The translations under genes and the position numbers were made by a program. Shown here one piece after another: positions 19,173 through 27,902 of a stretch of 62,067 nt of DNA. Source of the DNA: an uncultured Bacteroidia bacterium (GTDB taxonomy: Bacteria; Bacteroidota; Bacteroidia; Bacteroidales; UBA932); contig CACXNA010000011.1 in the NCBI GenBank assembly GCA_902768985.1, forward strand, positions 1-62,067. The letters are read 5' to 3'. A model generated the notes under the pieces. It saw only the letters and a list, made by a program, of their open reading frames with translations. It had not been told where the DNA came from and made no database searches. Position 1 is the stretch's first letter, and each line of letters opens with the position of its first letter.

Positions 19173-21146
19173 ATGCCTCAAAAACCCAACAATACCGATC
19201 CGCGAAAACCCAAAATCATCCGGATCAACTTATCGTGGCTATATATCATCCTCCTGGTGGCGATTGGCTACATGCTGTTCAACCAGAGCGGTCCCGCTCC
19301 GCAGAAGATCGAGTGGGCGCAGGTCCGGCAGATGATGCTGGACGGGGATGTCAAGGAAATCCACTTCATCCGCAACGACTTCAAGGGAACGATCACCATC
19401 CAGCCTGACAAGCTCGGCAAATACGCCGGCATGTACGTCAACGGCAAGGTCCCGACCCGTTCCCCGCATTTCTTCTTCCTGACTTCGACCAAGTTTGACC
19501 CCGAGACCGAGTTCGCAGCCATCAACGAGACGCTCCCTGCTGAGAGCCAGGTCAAGATTATCATGGAGAACGATGCCCGCATCTGGGCGAACATCCTCGA
19601 GTGGATCGTTCCGCTCGTGCTGCTCTTCGTGCTGTGGGGCTGGATGTTCCGCGGCATGGGCCGCAACATGGGTGGCGGTCCCGGTGGCCCGGGTGGCGGC
19701 ATGAACCCCTTCAACGTGGGCAAATCCACCGGCAAGCTCGCCGACAAGGACAAGGTCAACGTCACCTTCAAGGATGTCGCTGGCCTGTACGGCGCCAAGG
19801 AGGAAGTGATGGAAATCGTTGATTTCCTGAAGAATCCGAAGAAATACACCTCCCTGGGCGGCAAGATCCCCAAGGGCGCCCTGCTGGTCGGCCCTCCGGG
19901 CACGGGTAAGACCCTGCTCGCGAAAGCCGTGGCGGGGGAGGCTGACGTGCCGTTCTTCAGCATCAGCGGCTCCGACTTCGTGGAGATGTTCGTGGGCGTG
20001 GGTGCGAGCCGCGTGCGCGATCTCTTCGCCCAGGCCAAGGAGAAGGCCCCGTGCATCGTCTTCATCGACGAAATCGACGCCGTGGGCCGCGCCCGTGGCA
20101 AGAATGTCGGCTTCTCGTCGAACGACGAGCGCGAGAACACGCTCAACCAGCTCCTCACCGAGATGGACGGCTTCGGCTCCAACAGCGGCGTCATCGTGCT
20201 CGCCGCGACCAACCGCGCCGACATCCTCGACAAGGCGCTCATGCGCGCCGGTCGCTTCGACCGTCAGATCCAGGTCACGCTCCCGGACCTGAACGAGCGC
20301 AAGGAGATCTTCCAGGTCCACCTCAAGCCGCTCAAGCTGGCCCCGGACTTCGACCTGGAGCTCATCGCCAAGAATACCCCGGGCTTCTCCGGCGCGGACA
20401 TCGCCAATGTCTGCAACGAGGCGGCCCTGACGGCTGCCCGCCGTGGCAAGTCCGATATCAACAACCAGGATTTCTCCGATGCGGTGGATCGCGTGGTCGG
20501 CGGCATCGAGCGCAAGAAGACCATCATGTCCCCGGAGGAGAAGCGCATCACGGCTTTCCACGAGGCGGGACACGCCGTCGCAGGCTGGCTGCTGCCGGGT
20601 TGCGACCCCGTGCTGAAGGTTTCCATCATCCCGCGCGGACAGGCCCTGGGCATCACCTGGATGCTTCCGGACGAGAAAGTGACGCTCTCCAAGTCGGATA
20701 TGATGGACAATATGTGCAGCCTGGTGGCCGGCCGCGTGGCCGAAGAGATGGTCAACAACGGCGTACCGTGCACCGGCGCCCTGAGCGACTTCGAGCGCAT
20801 GACCAAGATCGCCTACGCGATGGTGAGCTACTACGGCATGAGCAAGAAGATCGGCAACATCTCCTTCTATGACCCGCAGGGCGGATACGAGTTCACCAAG
20901 CCCTATAGCGAAAAGACCGCCGAACTGATCGACGCCGAGGTCAAATCCATCGTCGACGAAGTCACGGCCAAGACCCGCAAGATCCTCACGGACAACTGGG
21001 ACGGCCTGACCAAGCTCGCGGAGCTGCTGATCGAGAAGGAGGTCATCATGGCCGAGGACATCGAAGAGCTCTTTGGGCCCAAAGCCGGCAAGCACGGCGA
21101 GGAACGCCTGAAGAAAGAAGAAACTAAAACCAATGAAACTGAGTAA
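19173..21146 (+). CDS. ftsH: ATP-dependent zinc metalloprotease FtsH
   Basis: A 657-residue membrane-anchored AAA+ protease that degrades misfolded membrane and regulatory proteins. Two transmembrane helices (about 20-38 and 138-160) flank a periplasmic domain. They are followed by a glycine-rich linker ([10 protein letters not shown]), Walker A GPPGTGKT (about 239-246), [13 protein letters not shown], the second region of homology [20 protein letters not shown], and the protease zinc site HEAGH (463-467). The acidic/lysine-rich tail is typical. The ATG at 19173 gives the normal N-terminus. Its end overlaps cdsA by 14 bp. Confidence 0.98.
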   Translation: MPQKPNNTDPRKPKIIRINLSWLYIILLVAIGYMLFNQSGPAPQKIEWAQVRQMMLDGDVKEIHFIRNDFKGTITIQPDKLGKYAGMYVNGKVPTRSPHFFFLTSTKFDPETEFAAINETLPAESQVKIIMENDARIWANILEWIVPLVLLFVLWGWMFRGMGRNMGGGPGGPGGGMNPFNVGKSTGKLADKDKVNVTFKDVAGLYGAKEEVMEIVDFLKNPKKYTSLGGKIPKGALLVGPPGTGKTLLAKAVAGEADVPFFSISGSDFVEMFVGVGASRVRDLFAQAKEKAPCIVFIDEIDAVGRARGKNVGFSSNDERENTLNQLLTEMDGFGSNSGVIVLAATNRADILDKALMRAGRFDRQIQVTLPDLNERKEIFQVHLKPLKLAPDFDLELIAKNTPGFSGADIANVCNEAALTAARRGKSDINNQDFSDAVDRVVGGIERKKTIMSPEEKRITAFHEAGHAVAGWLLPGCDPVLKVSIIPRGQALGITWMLPDEKVTLSKSDMMDNMCSLVAGRVAEEMVNNGVPCTGALSDFERMTKIAYAMVSYYGMSKKIGNISFYDPQGGYEFTKPYSEKTAELIDAEVKSIVDEVTAKTRKILTDNWDGLTKLAELLIEKEVIMAEDIEELFGPKAGKHGEERLKKEETKTNETE

Positions 21147-21969
21147 TTTCTGGATCCGCACGCTGACCGGAATCCTGTTCCTGGTCATCATGGTCTTCGG
21201 TATCATCTGGGACCGGGCCATCTTTACCTGCCTGTTCGGCATCATCCTGACCGTCGCGTTGGGAGAGTTCTACAAGATGGCACTCGGGACGCGTTTCCGT
21301 TTCCAGCAGCGGCTGGGCGTGATGACGGGCATCGCGGCTTTTCTACTTGTCGCTGCCTACTGCTTTTTCGGCTGGGACCTCCGCTGGCTGGTCATTGCCC
21401 TGATTCCGCTGCTGCTGATCCCTGTCAGCTGCCTGTTCCTGCCGTCCCGCGAGGGTTTCGGCGACCTGGCCTACATCTACGCCGGTCTGCTCTATATCGC
21501 CCTGCCGATAAGCCTTTCTCCGCTCCTGATGATGGACGGTGATGTGTATGACGGCTGGTTCCTGCTCTCGCTGTTCATCATGATCTGGTGCTCCGACGTG
21601 GGCGCCTACTGCATCGGTACAGCCTTCGGCCAGAAGCCCAATTCGCGCAAGCTGGCGCCGAGCATCTCCCCGAAGAAGTCCTGGTGGGGCTTCTGGGGCG
21701 GGCTCTTCTTCTGCGTCGGCGCCGCCATCGGGCTGCACTACCTGACCTGGCTGCCGTTCCCGCTGCTCCACTGCATCGTGCTGGGCCTCATCGTGGGCGC
21801 CGGCGGCGTGTGCGGCGACCTGTTTGAATCCATCTGGAAGCGCCATTTCGGCGTCAAGGATTCCGGCAATTGCATCCCCGGCCACGGCGGCATGCTGGAC
21901 CGCTTCGACAGCAGTCTGGTGGCCATTCCGATGGCTTGTGTATATCTTTCTATCGTTGGCCTTTTATGA
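21133..21969 (+). CDS. cdsA: Phosphatidate cytidylyltransferase
   Basis: A 278-residue polytopic membrane enzyme making CDP-diacylglycerol from phosphatidic acid and CTP. About eight hydrophobic segments are visible, and the C-terminal family signature is intact (SIWKRHFGVKDSGN then IPGHGGMLDRFDS). It is translationally coupled to ftsH (14-bp overlap) and to psd (ATGA overlap), placing two consecutive phospholipid-pathway genes in one operon behind ftsH. Confidence 0.96.
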   Translation: MKLSNFWIRTLTGILFLVIMVFGIIWDRAIFTCLFGIILTVALGEFYKMALGTRFRFQQRLGVMTGIAAFLLVAAYCFFGWDLRWLVIALIPLLLIPVSCLFLPSREGFGDLAYIYAGLLYIALPISLSPLLMMDGDVYDGWFLLSLFIMIWCSDVGAYCIGTAFGQKPNSRKLAPSISPKKSWWGFWGGLFFCVGAAIGLHYLTWLPFPLLHCIVLGLIVGAGGVCGDLFESIWKRHFGVKDSGNCIPGHGGMLDRFDSSLVAIPMACVYLSIVGLL

Positions 21970-22619
21970 AAATAGACCACAATTCATACGGCACCCTGGC
22001 CCTGGTTTACCTGGTCTGCATCGCGATCTCCGTCGTCGTTGTGCTCCTTGTCCCGCAGCTCTGGATCCGCGGCGCCGTGATCGCGGCGATGGTCTGGGTC
22101 TGCGCCTGGCAGACGGCCTTTTTCCGCGTCCCGAAGCGTAACCATACCGCCGGGCCGCAGGAGGTGACGTCCGTGGCGGACGGCAAGGTGGTGATCATTG
22201 AGAAGGTCTACGAACCGGAGTTCCTCAAACGCGACTGCATCCAGCTCTCCGTGTATATGAATTTCTTCGACGTGCACGCCAATTTCTGGCCGGCCGGCGG
22301 GGAAGTGAAGTACTACCGCTACTACCCGGGCGAGCACATGCTGGCGTTCAAGCCGAAGGCGTCCGAGGAGAATGAGCACACGTGCGTGGGAATGCGCCTG
22401 CCCGACGGGCAGGAGATCCTGTTCAAGCAGCTCGCGGGCGGATTCGCCCGGCGCATCGTCTGCTACGCGCAGGAGGGCCTTCAAGTGGAGGGCGGCACGC
22501 AGTGCGGCATCATCAAGTTCGGTTCGCGCATCGACATGTACCTGCCGCTGGACGCGAAAATTTGCGTAAAAGTGGGAGATTTGGTCCGGGCTTGCGAGAC
22601 GGTCCTAGCAGAGCTATGA
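21966..22619 (+). CDS. psd: Phosphatidylserine decarboxylase (short form)
   Basis: A 217-residue proenzyme that makes phosphatidylethanolamine. Two N-terminal membrane helices (about 10-30 and 34-52) precede the catalytic core with VADGKVV, VYMNFFDVHANFWP carrying the conserved histidine (104), and the self-cleavage site FGSR, where Gly186-Ser187 yields the pyruvoyl group. The length fits the short Psd class. The ATG overlaps the cdsA stop (ATGA). Phosphatidylserine synthase is not in the window. Confidence 0.95.
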   Translation: MKIDHNSYGTLALVYLVCIAISVVVVLLVPQLWIRGAVIAAMVWVCAWQTAFFRVPKRNHTAGPQEVTSVADGKVVIIEKVYEPEFLKRDCIQLSVYMNFFDVHANFWPAGGEVKYYRYYPGEHMLAFKPKASEENEHTCVGMRLPDGQEILFKQLAGGFARRIVCYAQEGLQVEGGTQCGIIKFGSRIDMYLPLDAKICVKVGDLVRACETVLAEL

Positions 22620-22627
22620 CCGTCTCA

Positions 22628-22707
22628 TCGCCGGCAAGCCGGCGAGTTAATGACGGGGGGCGTTCCCCCCGAAACCCCCTGCGTCGCTACGCTCCGAACC
22701 ACGTAGA
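22628..22707. repeat. Composite palindromic repeat, copy C
   Basis: TCGCCGGC-AA-GCCGGCGA (22628-22645) is followed by TTAATGAC, a GGGGGG/CCCCCC hairpin (22655-22670) and CGTCGCTACGCTCCG. The first part resembles the REP-like stems at 3611 and 30822. The right part lies inside the HAD gene and encodes its last 18 or so residues. Confidence 0.7.
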
Positions 22708-23294
22708 ACCAAATCGAGTTCCGCTCGGAGCTGTTCTGCGTTTTTGAAGAGGATTCCTTTGATGCCGACGGCCTCGGCGCCGGCCACGTTGGCCGGGTTG
22801 TCGTCAATGAAGACGCATTCTTCGGCCTTCAGGCCGTAACGGTCCAGGAGGATGCGGTACAGGCGCGGATCCGGCTTGATGACCTTCTCCACCCCCGAAA
22901 CGACATAGCCGTCCAGTACCGAGAAAACGGGGTAACGGTCCCGGACAAGCGGGAAGAATTCATTCGACCAGTTGGTCAGGCCCCAGACGCGGTAGCCGCG
23001 CGCCTTGTATTCGCGCACGAGCGCTTCCATACCGGGGATGGGGTCGCCCATCATTTCGATCCAGCGGTCGTAGAACATCCGGATCTCCTTCTCCCACTGG
23101 GGGAATTTGGCGACCGTCTCTTCCGTAATTTCAGCACTGGGACGCCCGGCATCCACCTGGGCGTTCCAGTCAAAGGCATGTATGGTCTGCAGGAAATGTT
23201 CGGCTTTGGCGTGGTCGCCGAAGTAAGGATCGTACAGATAGTACGGATTCCAGTCTACCAGGACGGCGCCGAAGTCGAAGATGATGTTATTCAT
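22647..23294 (-). CDS. HAD-superfamily hydrolase (HAD-IA phosphatase)
   Basis: About 215 residues of a haloacid-dehalogenase-type phosphatase: motif [14 protein letters not shown] (the second aspartate is replaced by alanine, DFGAV, as in the YihX-like subgroup), motif II GLTNWS, motif [14 protein letters not shown] and motif [11 protein letters not shown]. It probably acts on a small phosphorylated metabolite. Four ATGs in a row (23303, 23300, 23297, 23294) overlap the end of the upstream TonB-plug gene; the last is chosen. The tail [18 protein letters not shown] is encoded by a repeat element and is probably not part of the fold. Confidence 0.85.
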   Translation of the reverse strand: MNNIIFDFGAVLVDWNPYYLYDPYFGDHAKAEHFLQTIHAFDWNAQVDAGRPSAEITEETVAKFPQWEKEIRMFYDRWIEMMGDPIPGMEALVREYKARGYRVWGLTNWSNEFFPLVRDRYPVFSVLDGYVVSGVEKVIKPDPRLYRILLDRYGLKAEECVFIDDNPANVAGAEAVGIKGILFKNAEQLRAELDLVLRGSERSDAGGFGGNAPRH

Positions 23295-23754
23295 CATCAT
23301 CATTATTATGCTTGGCGGCGCCCTTGGTGGTGATCAGGACGACGCCGTTGCCGCCACGCGCACCGTAGATGGACGCAGAAGCATCCTTTAGGACTTCGAC
23401 GGAATCTACATCGTTGGGGTTGATGTGGTGCAGGTCGGCCACTTCCATGCCGTCCACCATCAGCAGCGGCTCGCCGAAGCTGTTCAGCGGACCGGTCTCG
23501 CGGATGCGGATCTTGTCGCCGACAACCGTCACGCCGGGGATCTTGCCCTCCAGGTACTCATACATATCGGCGTAAGTCACCGTGGACTGGTCGGTCTTCA
23601 GCTGGCTGACGGAAACGGTCAGCTTGTCCTTGGAGGTGGTGCCGTAACCGACGTTGACGGCATCGTCTGTTTTCTCGTACACGCGTGCTTCACGCGTGGA
23701 GGAGCAGGAAGCGGCGCACAGGGTGAGCGCTATGAGAAGGAATGTGTGTTTCAA
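23287..23754 (-). CDS. Stand-alone TonB-receptor plug-domain lipoprotein
   Basis: A 155-residue lipoprotein (lipobox AASC, lipidated C17) consisting only of a TonB-dependent receptor plug domain: [50 protein letters not shown] and [10 protein letters not shown], all typical of SusC/RagA plugs. No barrel follows; it ends in an acidic tail. It is first in a two-gene unit with the HAD phosphatase. Similar small proteins exist in Bacteroidetes but their job is unclear. Confidence 0.85.
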   Translation of the reverse strand: MKHTFLLIALTLCAASCSSTREARVYEKTDDAVNVGYGTTSKDKLTVSVSQLKTDQSTVTYADMYEYLEGKIPGVTVVGDKIRIRETGPLNSFGEPLLMVDGMEVADLHHINPNDVDSVEVLKDASASIYGARGGNGVVLITTKGAAKHNNDDDE

Positions 23755-23784
23755 CTTACTGAGTTTTTGGTTGGTTTAACGTGT

Positions 23785-23792
23785 CAAATATA
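23785..23792 (-). promoter_or_regulatory. -7 box for the plug lipoprotein
   Basis: TATATTTG on the minus strand, 30 bp upstream of the start codon at 23754. Confidence 0.65.
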
Positions 23793-23840
23793 CGGATTAT
23801 TATTCCTGTCCACAAATTAAATGCCTTTTTGCGAATCGCA

Positions 23841-23871
23841 TTTGCAAGTAAAGGAATTTTGCGTATCTTTG
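23841..23871 (+). promoter_or_regulatory. Promoter of tRNA-Cys
   Basis: TTTG (23841-23844), 19 bp, then TATCTTTG (23864-23871), a full match to the primary sigma-factor promoter of Bacteroidetes. The tRNA begins 11 bp further. Confidence 0.85.
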
Positions 23872-23882
23872 CACTCCGCAAC

Positions 23883-23953
23883 GGTGCGTTGGCCGAGTGG
23901 CTAGGCGCAGGTCTGCAAAACCTGTCACAGTGGTTCGATTCCGCTACGCACCT
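23883..23953 (+). tRNA. tRNA-Cys (GCA)
   Basis: A 71-nt cloverleaf. Acceptor stem GGTGCGT/ACGCACC, anticodon stem CAGGT/ACCTG around loop CTGCAAA with anticodon GCA, and T-loop GTTCGATTC. The CCA end is not encoded. Its own promoter lies upstream and a terminator directly downstream. Confidence 0.95.
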
Positions 23954-23954
23954 C

Positions 23955-23993
23955 AAAAGTGCCCCTGGAGAGCCTCCGGGGGCACTTTTATTT
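23955..23993 (+). terminator. Terminator of tRNA-Cys
   Basis: Stem AAAAGTGCCCCTGGAG / CTCCGGGGGCACTTTT with a three-base loop (one G-T pair), followed by a T-rich stretch. Confidence 0.9.
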
Positions 23994-24045
23994 CCACAAA
24001 GTTCCCACAAATCCCAGCTCTTTCGCTTTTCCCGTGCTTTGAAGA

Positions 24046-25704
24046 TTACTGGACTTTCGTAAAGGTCCGGGTGTTCAGGACCATCTTGTCCGTGATCTTG
24101 AGCGCGGGGATGACGGGCAGGCACATAAAAGAAATGGTCATGAACGGGGCCTGCATCGGGCAACCGATCTGCCGGGCGGTATCGAGCAGCTGCTCCATGC
24201 GCTCGGCTACCTCGGGGAAGGGCCGGTCGGACATGATACCGGCGATGGGGAGGGGGAGATCTACGATTCCGTCGGGACTGACCGCCACCCGCGCGCCTTT
24301 CAGGGCAATCACGCGGTTGATGGCCTGCACCAGCGCCAGGTCGTTGGAACCGACGGCGACAATGTTATGGCTGTCATGGGCAATGGAGCCGGCGATGGCG
24401 CCGTCCCGGATACCGAAACCGCGCACCCAGCCCACAACGGGACGGGCACCTCTCTGATAACGGTTCAGCACGACGATCTTCTGCACTTCGGGCAGGGGAT
24501 AGCCGGCGGAAGCGCACATCTCTTCGGTCAGCGTCACTTTCTCGTGTCCTGTCGTAAGGGCGTAGTCCGTCGCCACGATCACATCCAGCACCTTGCCTGC
24601 CTGCAGGGGATACTCGATGTCGGAGGCCGTGATGGGCGAGGCCTCGAAACGGTTGACGGGAGTTTCTTCTTCCGGTTGCAGGAAAAGGTCGTCGGTCACG
24701 CCGTCCGGATGCCGATACACTTCTTTGCCCTGGATGAAAGTCTGCTCGACACGCCCTTCCGGGCTGAGCGTATCCACGGTGATGAAGGTGGCGGGATCGC
24801 CTTCCTGGAGCAATCCCCAGCGGACACCGTAGTGCTGTTGCGGGTTCACGCAGGCGACCTGCAGCACATCCCACAGATTGATTTTCTTGGAGAGGGCCGT
24901 TCCGACCAGCCAGTTGATGTGCCCCCATTCCAGCTCGTCCGGCTCCTCGTCGTCCGTGCAGAGCATGACGCGGTCCGGGTACTCGCTGATGAGCGGGAAG
25001 AGCGCCTTGAAACTCTTGGCTGCGCTGCCTTCGCGGATCATGACTTTCAGGCCGGCCTTCATGTTGTTGCGCCCCTCTTCGAGGGTCATGCATTCGTGGT
25101 TGGTAGTAATCCCCGCAGAGGCGTAGCGGACGAGTTCGTCGGCCGAAAGGCCGGGAGCATGTCCGTCCACGGGCTTGCCCGCCGCCCGGGCGGCGTGGAT
25201 CTTGCGCATCAGTTCCGGGTCGTCGGCGAGCACGCCCGGATAGTTCATCACTTCGCCCAGGTAGCCGATATCGTCCCGGGCCATGAGCTGCTCGATGTCG
25301 TCCGCGCTGATCTCGGCGCCGGAAGTTTCGAAATCGCCGCCGACCGCGGGCACGCAGCTGGGCGCGCTGAACAGGAAATTGAAGCGTACCTGACGGCCGC
25401 TGCGAATCATGAAGTCAATGCCCTCCACGCCCAGCACGTTGGCGATCTCGTGCGGATCGGCTACTACCCCGATGGTGCCGTGACAGACCACGACGCGGGC
25501 ATACTCGCGCGGCGTGAGCATGGAGCTCTCGATGTGGACATGACTGTCGATGAAACCCGGCATCAAATAGGGCCAGCGTTGGCTAAGGGATAACGGATGG
25601 CGGCGGATTTTCGCAATCATTCCGTTACTGATCGTGATCTCTCCGTCGTAGATTTCGCGGGCAATCACATCGACAATATGTCCTTTGATCGTTTGGTTCT
25701 TCAT
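24046..25704 (-). CDS. ade: Adenine deaminase
   Basis: A 552-residue amidohydrolase of the AdeC family converting adenine to hypoxanthine and ammonia. Landmarks: MPGFIDSHVHIESSMLTP with metal ligands, the GTIGVVADPHEIANVLG segment, DGHAPGLSADEL, a TTNHECMTLEE stretch and LCTDDEEPDEL. The C-terminal half contains the family's second domain (GSIAHDSHNIVAVGSND). It is monocistronic with its own -7 box, separate from the pyrimidine genes upstream. Confidence 0.95.
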   Translation of the reverse strand: MKNQTIKGHIVDVIAREIYDGEITISNGMIAKIRRHPLSLSQRWPYLMPGFIDSHVHIESSMLTPREYARVVVCHGTIGVVADPHEIANVLGVEGIDFMIRSGRQVRFNFLFSAPSCVPAVGGDFETSGAEISADDIEQLMARDDIGYLGEVMNYPGVLADDPELMRKIHAARAAGKPVDGHAPGLSADELVRYASAGITTNHECMTLEEGRNNMKAGLKVMIREGSAAKSFKALFPLISEYPDRVMLCTDDEEPDELEWGHINWLVGTALSKKINLWDVLQVACVNPQQHYGVRWGLLQEGDPATFITVDTLSPEGRVEQTFIQGKEVYRHPDGVTDDLFLQPEEETPVNRFEASPITASDIEYPLQAGKVLDVIVATDYALTTGHEKVTLTEEMCASAGYPLPEVQKIVVLNRYQRGARPVVGWVRGFGIRDGAIAGSIAHDSHNIVAVGSNDLALVQAINRVIALKGARVAVSPDGIVDLPLPIAGIMSDRPFPEVAERMEQLLDTARQIGCPMQAPFMTISFMCLPVIPALKITDKMVLNTRTFTKVQ

Positions 25705-25726
25705 TTGAAGGCTGGATTGGAAACAT

Positions 25727-25734
25727 CAAATATA
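25727..25734 (-). promoter_or_regulatory. -7 box for ade
   Basis: TATATTTG on the minus strand, 22 bp upstream of the ade ATG. Confidence 0.65.
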
Positions 25735-25810
25735 CGGATTTTGCCGGAATCTTTCATAAAATGGGATCAGGTCGGGCATGAAAGGGGTTTCTTTTTTTCC
25801 CCGTTATTTC

Positions 25811-25818
25811 TAAATTTG
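25811..25818 (+). promoter_or_regulatory. -7 box for the 25835 lipoprotein
   Basis: TAAATTTG, 16 bp before the ATG at 25835. Confidence 0.65.
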
Positions 25819-25834
25819 TAACAAAATAGTAGTC

Positions 25835-27226
25835 ATGAAAGGTTCAATTTGGGCGGCAGCTACCACATGCTGCATGGCAATAGCGAGCGTACTGCTTACT
25901 TCCTGCGACGAAAATTCCCTGTTAACCAGCTGGAACGCCACCGTCAGGATCAACACCGCTGCACTCTACGAAAAGTTGGAGATGACCGATTTCATGGTCG
26001 AACAACTGGCCGAAAAGGATTACATTAAGGTCACCGATTCCGTACTTGTGTACGACCAGCAGGGGCAGCTGGTAGACAGGCAGGGGATTGAAACCACCAG
26101 CCTGCAATCCGTAAGCATCGATCTTGAGGCCCTTCCGCAGGGAACCTACACCCTCGTGGCCTGGCAGACCGCCAGCAGTGGAGTGGATCCGTGGTGGTGG
26201 TTGGCGGGTGCCGACCAGCTTGCCACCGCCCGTCTCGTACAGAGCTATCCGTCAACAATCGCTGGCCAATATGCCATCGGCCTGTGCACCACAACCCTCA
26301 GCATCGGCAGCGAAGCGCCCGTTATCGATGTGGAGATGGAGCCGATGGGCAGTGTTGTGGACATCAGTGTAGACGGTCTCACGCCGGAATGTGACTATAG
26401 TTATGCAAGTTTGGTCATTTGGAGTGAAGAGCCCCGCGTCGAGGGCTTCTATCTCAATCCCGCCTGCAGTGGGGAAGACCGGTGGGTATACTCAGATACC
26501 CGAAAGGAAAGCGATCTTTCCTTTGGCGCGGTTTCTCCTTCCATGCCTGCAAGAACCGACTTTACCCTCAGTCACGGCGAGAAAAAACGCGTCAGACTGT
26601 ATGGTTACGATAAGACCGCCAAGGCGCGCCAGTTAATTATCAGCGCCGACATCGCCCTGAATCCCGGCACCCATGCCGCCTTCTACTTCGACCTCGATCG
26701 AATCAGCTTCCAGCCGCCCTATACCGGCCCGGCGGCGGAACTTGCCGCCTGGAAGGCAAAACGCGACGCCGGCTATCTTGTTTCCGATCCTTGCGTCGAC
26801 TGGGGAGCCGACTATCAGACGGTTCGCAATCGTGTCGAAAGCAGGATGTGGTGGCGGGCCGCCAATGACGACCTGGAGCAGGACGAAAACGGATGGTTCC
26901 GGTACTATACCGCCGCCAAACGGCTCTATGAGGTGTATTATTTCGCCGAAGCGGGCGGAAAGGACCTGTTCCGTGTTTTCGTGTTTACTTCCGACGACAC
27001 GGTGCCGGTGGAGGTGGCCGCGGAGCACATATTCCTGCAGGGGTATGGATTCAGAGGTGTGCTGTACCATCCTCAGGAGAAGGAAGTGGGTTTGTGTTAC
27101 GTCTACCTCTCTGCTGACGAAAAAACGGAAGTCCAGATCATCGAACGCGGCGCAGGGGGCTGGGAGATCATTTATATGCCCACAGAGCCGGAAGACTTGG
27201 CTCACATTATTCCTGGCTTCGGTTAA
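25835..27226 (+). CDS. Large lipoprotein, fimbrillin-anchor-like, function unknown
   Basis: A 463-residue protein with a lipoprotein signal ending LLTSC and an acidic +2/+3 (CDEN), the kind of residue pattern that favours surface export in Bacteroidetes. The first 280 residues look like immunoglobulin-like beta domains of FimB/Mfa2-type proteins (DSVLVYDQQGQLV, LPQGTYTLVAWQ, PMGSVVDISVDGL). The C-terminal 150 residues contain a tryptophan-rich part (SRMWWRAANDDLEQDENGWF) that I do not recognise. No fimbrillin genes are adjacent. Base composition is slightly less GC-rich than its neighbours. Confidence 0.6.
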   Translation: MKGSIWAAATTCCMAIASVLLTSCDENSLLTSWNATVRINTAALYEKLEMTDFMVEQLAEKDYIKVTDSVLVYDQQGQLVDRQGIETTSLQSVSIDLEALPQGTYTLVAWQTASSGVDPWWWLAGADQLATARLVQSYPSTIAGQYAIGLCTTTLSIGSEAPVIDVEMEPMGSVVDISVDGLTPECDYSYASLVIWSEEPRVEGFYLNPACSGEDRWVYSDTRKESDLSFGAVSPSMPARTDFTLSHGEKKRVRLYGYDKTAKARQLIISADIALNPGTHAAFYFDLDRISFQPPYTGPAAELAAWKAKRDAGYLVSDPCVDWGADYQTVRNRVESRMWWRAANDDLEQDENGWFRYYTAAKRLYEVYYFAEAGGKDLFRVFVFTSDDTVPVEVAAEHIFLQGYGFRGVLYHPQEKEVGLCYVYLSADEKTEVQIIERGAGGWEIIYMPTEPEDLAHIIPGFG

Positions 27227-27228
27227 AA

Positions 27229-27258
27229 TTGGAATTGGTATAATAATTGCTATATTTG
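27229..27258 (+). promoter_or_regulatory. Promoter for the 27291 gene
   Basis: TTG (27229-27231), 19 bp, TATATTTG (27251-27258), with the ATG 32 bp further. Confidence 0.65.
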
Positions 27259-27290
27259 CACCCCGGAGCGTACAAAATCCTAATTTTTGT

Positions 27291-27863
27291 ATGAAAAAAG
27301 TAATTCTATTGGCAATTGCCGGCATGATGGCCGGTGCAGTGTTTGCTTCTGCACAGTTCCCTCCGATGGGTGGTGGGATGCCGCCTATGGGTGGTATGCA
27401 GATGCCGGAAGGCATGGAGATGCCGAAGATCCTCACCCCTGAGGAGAAGACGGCCGAGATGGCGCAGAAGTATGATCTTACCGAGGAGCAGCAGACCGCT
27501 CTGCTGGCTCTGAACCAGAAGTATGACGGCAAGCTTGAGCTTCGCATGAACCAGGAAGAGGGCGAGCGCCCGGACATCCGCAAGATGTCCGACGAGGAGC
27601 GCCAGGCCTATTTCAACAAGATGATGGACCAGATGGGCGACATGCAGCAGAAGCAGGCTGACATCGAGAAGAACCAGAAGGCCTACGAAGAGGAGCTCAA
27701 AGACATCTTTGACAAGAAGCAGATGCGCAAGTACCGCACCGACCTGCGTCGCGCCGAGGCTGAGCGCCAGGCTGCCATGCAGCGCAGCATGGGCGGCGGA
27801 TTCCCCGGTGGGGGCTTCCCTGGCGGCGGATTCCCGGGTGGTGGTTTCCCCGGCGGATTCTGA
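27291..27863 (+). CDS. Secreted helical protein with GGGFP-repeat tail
   Basis: A 190-residue protein with a signal peptide (to about residue 21, ASA|QF). A Met/Pro/Gly-rich stretch (PPMGGGMPPMGGMQMPEGME) is followed by a charged helical middle (about 50-165) reminiscent of Spy/DUF4890-type periplasmic proteins (LTEEQQTALLALNQKY, KMSDEERQAYF). The tail has four near-identical GGGFP units. The ATG at 27291 is preceded by a promoter. It probably acts in the periplasm; a chaperone-like or metal-binding role is only a guess. Confidence 0.75.
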   Translation: MKKVILLAIAGMMAGAVFASAQFPPMGGGMPPMGGMQMPEGMEMPKILTPEEKTAEMAQKYDLTEEQQTALLALNQKYDGKLELRMNQEEGERPDIRKMSDEERQAYFNKMMDQMGDMQQKQADIEKNQKAYEEELKDIFDKKQMRKYRTDLRRAEAERQAAMQRSMGGGFPGGGFPGGGFPGGGFPGGF

Positions 27864-27870
27864 TAAAACT

Positions 27871-27902
27871 AAAAACGGAGCCCTCGAGGCTCCGTTTTTT
27901 TA
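27871..27902. terminator. Bidirectional terminator
   Basis: Stem AAAAACGGAGCC / GGCTCCGTTTTT around loop CTCGA, between the convergent 27291 gene and def-like gene. Confidence 0.9.
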
